Origin: Siderastrea siderea | Taxonomy: Eukaryota; Cnidaria; Anthozoa; Scleractinia; Rhizangiidae | Length of the DNA stretch: 64,000 nt | Direction of reading: 5' to 3' | Assembly: GCA_964030785.1 (NCBI GenBank) | Contig: OZ034968.1 | Location: forward strand, 57,334,399-57,398,398 | Part shown: positions 57,401 to 64,000 of the stretch, piece after piece | Layout: every line of letters starts with the position of its first letter | Numbering within the stretch: position 1 is the stretch's first letter | Notes under the pieces: model-generated | Told to the model about the DNA's origin: nothing | Databases searched by the model: none | The model's input: only the letters and a program-made list of their open reading frames with translations | Translations under genes and position numbers: made by a program

Positions 57401-58990
57401 ATCATTCCAAGCCTAAAAGAAAACAACTAAATCAACATATATACTAGTAAAGTTAGCTTTACATTATGCCCTCTTACTGGCCCCTCCCGTCCATCTGTTG
57501 ATAACTCAAGATTTTCATTTCCAATAAGTTCAAATTTCCCCAAAATTAATTAATTCACCTCACCCTTCGCCGACCCGTTTTTCTTCTTTATTTAAAACAC
57601 AAACAAACACATTCACGAAAATCGTGACAGTTTTTTGGGCCGGATCTCTCATCACAAACATCTATTGGCATGAAAACTCGACGAGATGATTAAGAAAATC
57701 AGCTACAATGTCAATAATCCCTCTAACTCCTATTCTGTCCGGGCGAGGTGGAGAAGAGGTCGTTCCCGTCGGATTTTAAAGACTTTGACGACTAATTATT
57801 TAAATGACGTCTACTGATCTTTATAGACCGTGGGTTTAGGCGACTAAAACGAAACTGTTTTTAAGCCAGTGGGTTATTAAAAGGATAGACATGATTGTTC
57901 TTGTAGTCTATGCAATTTACCTCCTTGACGTATAATGTGGTAAAGAACGCTTGCATATTCGGGTTGGCCAGACTGAAATCAATTAAGACCGAGTTCTTGA
58001 TAAACCTCGTGTAAGCCTTTGTAACAGTTTCTCTCTTAAAAACAAATAAAAGAAGGCAAAACCGTGAACTACATTTCCTCGCGAGATAAATATAGTGTTG
58101 TCAAATGCATGTTAAAGTGTTTTATGACAATGTTATAGATATTTTTGCTTTCTTTATTTACTTTACGACATAGAATTCAAGGAAGCTTAAAGTCACGGGG
58201 ATGTTCACTGTTTTGGATAAAATATATCATGCGAGATTTGTAAGGAAATACCTTTTCTTGAACACGGCATTCTCCTGGAACATATCAAGAGAATGAAATC
58301 GAATGATTTTCTCAGTAAGTAAGAACAATCCACAACCGGTTTCTGGCGATTTATCCAGAAAAAAGAGAAAACATTGAAACATTTGCCCCATTTTTGGGCC
58401 TAAAACCCCGCGGGGGCCCTGAATTGTTTTTATTCTTGTTTTCTTTTCTTTTTCCTAAAATATGATGAAATATGATGTCTTAGTTTTGACCAGCGCCAAA
58501 ATCTCCTCGAAACCACTTTATATAGGATGGTTTTTTGGCCTATCAAATTGCACGAAGCTTCCAGACTACCAGTATATATATTACTTGCAAATGTAATTTA
58601 TCCACGTTAAAACGGGCCAAACTTGGTGATTTGCCGTAGAATTTGTATAGCAACAAAATATAACCGCCGACGGAATTCTTTTAGAATTTTTGTCACAACC
58701 CTTACAGTTTGTCATTTAAGCCCGTTTTTTATGATTTTAATGGTTTTCTAAAGTTTTAGAGAAATTGAGAAACCCAAGATGACGGCTGTTCCAAAACAAT
58801 GGCATAAATCTTACATTAGGCGACATCATCGTCTCACTTTTTGGACCTCGAAAGAAAACGACTCATACGCCCTTTTAGCTTTATTATTTAAACATTTATG
58901 CTTTTAAAATTATGGGGACGGAATCAAGTTTAATTTCCCGATCAGTGAAAACAAAGAAGCAAAAATTCGTTAAAATATGGATTTAAAATA
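54440..58990. other. Non-coding interior of duplication copy 1
   Basis: No open frame over 75 codons is shared by both copies with coding-like conservation. The small frames found in both copies (55554-55766 with 61220-61432; 56722-56934 with 62443-62655) differ by frame-neutral and frame-changing edits alike. CCAAT-type repeat sequence occurs near 54935-55040. Confidence 0.5.
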
Positions 58991-60048
58991 TCACCCCCTG
59001 CGCATGACAGCAAACTCTTCACCCTTACTCAAGCTGTATTTCTCCGGTTCCTTATCATAGACGTTTTTAGTGAGGATGTTCATGAGCGCTTGATCAAATC
59101 TGTGACAATTGGCGTACTTGTCGCGGATCCTTACAGAAGCACCGCAGCGAAGTCGCGAGCCAGGTGGAGCAATGCATTCGGGTTTGAATGTGCAAATACA
59201 TGCCCATTTCATGATATACTTCTGGACTTCATCCGTGTTAATAATAATCATGGCGCTGGCTTGGAGCATGTCACTGACAGCATCGGCTGTTTTCATCGGG
59301 AAATATTTCAGCATTCCAGGATTAGTGGCGGCTAATATCGAATGATATGTAGTTCCAACGTAGAAGAGAATTCCTGACTTGGCAAGAGCCATTTGCTCCA
59401 AAATATGGTTTGTATTTGCTCGGAATCTGACTGATGTGTCGAACCACATGGCACCGTCAAATTCCGCCAAGACTTGTTGAATAATTAGTACTTTCCAAGC
59501 GTAATTGTGCAAGTTACGGATGTGAGGAGGATAAGCGTCAAAGTTAAACTTTCTGTACGTCAAAAAAGGAAGCGTCTTAACTTCACTCGCTTGTGAATTG
59601 TCAAGCCCAAGGTCGTAGAAAATGGCTCTCTTTCCTGGGAAATTATTGGAGAAAAATCCAATGTTCTTCTTGAATTCTCGAAAATGGTTGCTCGACGCAC
59701 CTGTGACAGGAACCACGATGTCGAAAAATGGCACGCTGGGATCTATGGCCACGGGTTTTCGTTTAAAAGTTGATTCCTAAGAACATTTTGTAACATAATC
59801 GAGGTAGGAGCATCGAACGTAAATTCATCACCGATCAAAGAATTGTTATTAAATGCCACGTAGCGGTTGATACCTAGGAACTCGTAGTCGGCGTTTCTCG
59901 TGGCCTCTTTATATTCGGGAGCTACGTTTCTAAGCAAAATGGCCTTTAGTTTGTGAAAGAAGTGTTCTTCTTTTTGTCTCGTAACCAAAATGTATACGAC
60001 AAGTAGGAATACTAGAAATCCAACCAAAGTTTTGATGTAATACTTCAT
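58991..60048 (-). pseudogene. Glycosyltransferase-like paralogue D, one frameshift
   Basis: ATG at 60046-60048 and TGA at 58991-58993. The N-terminal 93 or so codons (MKYYIKTLVGFLVFLLVVYI anchor) run in one frame and the C-terminal 250 codons, including RNLHNYAWKVLIIQQVL and AMWFDTSVRF, in another. Compared with paralogues A and C, one A/T is missing in the run at about 59763-59771 (AATCAACTTTTAAACG on the coding strand). No other lesion was seen, so this is a young pseudogene or an assembly error in a homopolymer. Confidence 0.8.
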
Positions 60049-63000
60049 CTTTGGAACACTCGGCTAGAAACGCTGAACCGCTCATTTGTTGAACTGTTTA
60101 ATCCCTATATGCTTTAAGGTAAATTCGTAAATCATACAGAAGAACGCTTTGCCATTCATGACAGGCCACAAAATAAATGACGTTCTTCTTTTTAATTATT
60201 TGTGCAAATTTTAGTATTGATGAAATAAATATCGCCTTATCACAAATAGGTGAGTTTTCTCAAAACACAAAGATGGCCAATACTCCCATAAAACCCAAAA
60301 AGTAAAATAAAGTATCCATTCTGAGGTTCTATAAACCAAAGGACGTTTCCGAAATTGTACAGTACTCTTCACGTAGTTGCCTGAACGTGTATTGCTTTTG
60401 AGGAAAGCGTTAATTATTTATTTCATTAAAAAGGTTGAATCAGTTAAAAACCATTTTATTTGCGAAACGAGTTCTGGAGACTCACGCAGAAACTCACCAT
60501 GGACTTGCTTCGCTGCATGAGTACAGCTACCATGATGTGCTACCCGAGTTGTGGTCAAGAGTTTAAAATATTAAAAATGGCCGTGGAAAGGAAATACAAC
60601 GAAAGCCAATCTTGACTTGCATAACCACGTTTTTTCCCGCGCTTGACGCCAAATGCATGTATTTGCTTACAGTTCTGATTTGGCTCATTAAATCAAAATT
60701 TCCCTTTTGACAATTGAAATTAGAGTAACTATGGAGAGATTAATTTAAGACCTGTTTTGAGATTTCTATTCTGTAAATTAGTTTCAATCCATGGTATGCG
60801 TCACGCAACCTTAAAACTAACTGATTATCTGGTTCTAACCCAGAAAAACAAACTTCAGACCTATAAGAAAAAGCAAGGGCCTTTATGTAAATAGACCTTT
60901 TTTCTTTTAGTTTATGTTATCTCAAGCGGGTCAATTGACTCAAGTCTACTTGAAATAATATGTTTCCATCCAATGACCAGCTATCAAGAACTGTCAAACG
61001 CGAAGATATAAGGAACTGTACGTAGCTTTCTTGTTTTTGCAGCCATAACGTTGACTTCTTTGTCATTCTTTGAGTTCGATATCGATACTAATATTGAATT
61101 TTTTGGACTGTAGAAAAATCCTAGTCATCTGAATCGCTACGGGGCTGCTCGCTGTACATGTCCGGGCCAAAAGACTAGGTTGTCTAACAAACAACCAGCT
61201 GACGTTTTCACGAATGCTTTCAAGTAGCTCTACGGAAATAAAGTGGGTTGGATGACCAGGGAAGCATATGAACTGTTGTCAATGCTGCCTGCTCAGACGG
61301 TACTTTGTTTAAATGACCAGCGTGCACTATACTAAATAGAGCAAATACTAAGCCGGCTAAAAAATTGAAATTTAAAAGCTGAAAATTGCGCTTTAGAAAA
61401 TTCTGAAGGCAAAGCAAAGGAAAAACAAGCAAAAGAAACGGGGACCAGGAGAAGCTGATCGACAGCGCACAATGACGTAATGCGCATGTTCCTTATATCA
61501 CCATAACAACTCACTAACGGTTCTTTTCATTTGAATTTTGGAGCAATTTTTTTTTGCTCCTGGGAAACAGCTAAATTTAAACGGAGAAAATCACTGATAA
61601 ATCCAGAAATCAAAAAAACGCGACGAAGAATCGTAACCATATAACGCCGAGCTTAACCCACAGCTGTGGTTTATATTAGCTTATATTAATTGGAAAGCCC
61701 ATTGGAAATGACCGCCATATTGAAAAACCTGCGTTTGACAACGCTGATCAATTTTAGCGTTATTCAGCACTGTCCACCTGATCACGAGTTCCGGCATCTC
61801 TTTGCAATGTTATAGCCAGCACTCAACGGGGATTCCAGGAAAAAAACAAATTTCTCGAAATTTTACCACCCTAAAAAGTCGCCTTATGATAAAAATATCA
61901 CACGTATCTACATGAAAGCTAAATTTCAGTTAGTAGTTTGGCCTCGGTTACACTTACATTAAATGCAAGTGTTTCGACTGCGACTGCGTTTTGATGCACG
62001 ATTGATGCGGCAAATTTAACGAGATATATCCGCAGTGTAAACCAAGCTTGTGCGTCGCTTGCACGGGTTTCTGGTTGTCAGATTTGATGAGTCATTGTTA
62101 CGTTCGAGATAACAAATACTTAGCCGTATTTGAAACTTTCCACTGAATTTTTTTTTAATAATACGACAATTTTCTTTCCTTAAATCTAGGCTTTTAATGG
62201 TGTTTTTTTGCAGGCGCGCGGGAAGGGTGACTTTGACGACTATACTATGGCCTTTTTTTTAATTAATCGGCCCAAAAAAACTTGTTCAATGATCATGAAA
62301 CTTAATAAATGCCTTTTCCTCTATAAAATGTCCCTTGTGTTATATTATAAGAACCCTCCAAGAACTGATTACCCGGCCTTTTTGGCAATTATTGGATCAT
62401 TTACGGTCGTAACGAATAAGCCTCAATTCGTGTTTCGGTACCTTACCTCTTTCTAGGAGTCAATTTTCGCGGTGTGAAAACTTGCGCGAAAATAGAGAAT
62501 ACATTTTCTGCAAACCTTTCAGTCTTTGAAGCCTGATTGTCCCTGAGATGGCGGAAGGAAGCCTTGTGAAATAGTATTTCGTGGAATTCTTGAAAATAAC
62601 AGTGGATTACAGTTAATGTTTTTTGACATGTGAATGTGGTTGAAGAAAAAGTCAAAGAACCTGATTACGATGTCGCCACTCTACTAGTAAGGCCGATAAC
62701 CACAGTAGAAGCCTTTCGAATTGATAATGTTGGGCACTCGCTCTCCTAACCTTAGAGGACCAGAAATGTCTTCTTTATTGAAACAGCATTCCTTTCGACA
62801 TTCTGACTAGTGACTACGGTGCACCTTATTTTAAGCTGTATTATGAACATGTTTGCAACTTTAGTTAGAAGATCAGATGGTGTTTTCATATACAACATAA
62901 CAAATGAGCAATGTTAAAACATATCTGTTGGGTCCAACGAACTAAGTGGTGAAGAAAAGTTGAGTGTTGTCCAAAAGTTGTCTCTAAGAGAATTTAGTCT

Positions 63001-64000
63001 TCAAACTCTCACAGGAAATCGAAAACCTGTCTACAGCACGTCCTGTGGATTGTACTGACAAACAAAAAAAACTTCCAAGAGGGAGGACATTGATTTTCTA
63101 TCACAAATAACTCTTTTAAAAATCAGTCATTCCAAGCCTAAAAGAAAACAACTAAATCAACATATATACTAGTAAAGTTAGCTTTACATTATGCCCTCTT
63201 ACTGGCCCCTCCCGTCCATCTGTTGATAACTTAAAATTTTCATTTCCAACAACGTTCAAATTTCCCCAAAATTAATTAATTCACCTCACCCTTCGCCGAC
63301 CCGTTTTTCTTCTTTATTTAAAAAACAAACAAACACATTCACGAAAATTCGTGACAGTTTTTGGGCGGGATCTCACATCACAAACATCTATTGGCATGAA
63401 AACTCGACGAGATGATCAAGAAAATCAGCTACAATGTCAATAATCCCTCTAACTCCTATTCTGTCCGGGCGAGGTGGAGAAGAGGTCGTTCGCGTTGGAT
63501 TTTAAAGACTTTGACGACTAATTATTTAAATGACGTCTACTGATCTTTATAGACCGTGGGTTTAGGCGACTAAAACGAAACTGTTTTTAAGCCAGTGGGT
63601 TATTAAAAGGATAGACATGATTGTTCTTGTAGTCTATGCAATTTACCTCCTTGACGTATAATGTGGTAAAGAACGCTTGCATATTCGGGTTGGCCAGACT
63701 GAAATCAATTAAGACCGAGTTCTTGATAAACCTCGTGTAAGCCTTTGTAACAGTTTCTCTCTTAAAAACAAATAAAAGAAGGCAAAACCGTGAACTACAT
63801 TTCCTCGCGAGATAAATATAGTGTTGTCAAATGCATGTTAAAGTGTTTTATGACAATGTTATAGATATTTTTGCTTTCTTTATTTACTTTACGACATAGA
63901 ATTTAAAGAAGCTTAAAGTCACGGGGATGTTCACTGTTTTGGATAAAATATATCATGCGAGATTTGTAAGGAAATACCTTTTCTTGAACACGGCATTCTC
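59615..64000. repeat. Tandem duplication, copy 2 (runs off the window)
   Basis: Direct repeat of copy 1. The last window bases (CTTGAACACGGCATTCTC) equal about 58259-58276, so the copy continues past the right edge. If the unit is complete, another paralogue 3' half is expected about 0.7 kb beyond the edge. Confidence 0.9.

Larger units (their letters stand above)
53971..59614. repeat. Tandem duplication, copy 1 (~5.64 kb)
   Basis: From TAGAAAATGGCTCTCTT onward this matches 59615-64000 at high identity. Corresponding points: paralogue starts 54406/60048, 55554/61220, 56722/62443, and 58276/64000. The offset grows from 5642 to about 5724 bp because copy 2 has small insertions, the largest near 61715-61790. 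Apart from the paralogue pieces the unit looks non-coding. Confidence 0.9.

Overview
This is a eukaryotic, intron-rich, AT-leaning window packed with nested DNA transposons, foldbacks, minisatellites and microsatellites. The repeat families and the relationships of the proteins suggest a cnidarian, most likely a stony coral. This is inference; no species can be named from the sequence alone. There are no operons, CRISPR arrays or prokaryotic signals.

Layout. (1) 1-780: a 247-bp tandem array with tRNA-like cores. (2) 2503-17874, + strand: the last 15 exons of a BTB/BACK-domain gene of the BTBD16/germ-cell-less type. All splice phases agree, and the 5' end lies off the window. Its fifth intron holds a Harbinger-like MITE, an apparently intact two-exon Crypton tyrosine-recombinase gene (5766-7519) between short direct repeats, and a 189-bp foldback. 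Other introns hold MITEs, tRNA-derived repeats and a ~110-bp minisatellite. (3) 18-23.7 kb: repeats, ending in a decayed second Crypton and large hairpins. (4) 23797-31217: a 7.4-kb element with 17-bp perfect inverted ends and a TTAA target duplication, inserted into a third Crypton copy whose two halves flank it. Inside are a + strand gene joining a cysteine-rich CXC domain to a P2X7 'ballast'-type C-terminal domain (with an in-frame stop), a - strand multi-exon transposase relic (Kolobok-like by inference) lacking its central exons, and a nested CAGTG-ended hAT-like element filled by a degenerate minisatellite.

(5) 32-60 kb, all on the - strand: four paralogues of a type II membrane protein family that looks like a Golgi glycosyltransferase (DUF1647-like by recall). 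One is intact (43705-44820), one has lost its in-frame ATG (32093-33142), one is truncated (53972-54406) and one is frameshifted (58991-60048). The last two lie in a 5.7-kb tandem duplication whose second copy runs off the right edge. A third, older copy of part of that unit is recognisable at 51.1-53.1 kb. Between the paralogues are a Penelope-like fragment, a LINE 3' fragment, a 62-bp minisatellite, a 2-kb inverted repeat interrupted by a hAT relic, a pogo-type MITE and a TTAACCC-ended MITE.

Only the BTB gene, the Crypton gene and the intact glycosyltransferase-like paralogue look capable of making full products. Most of the rest records repeated rounds of transposition and local duplication.
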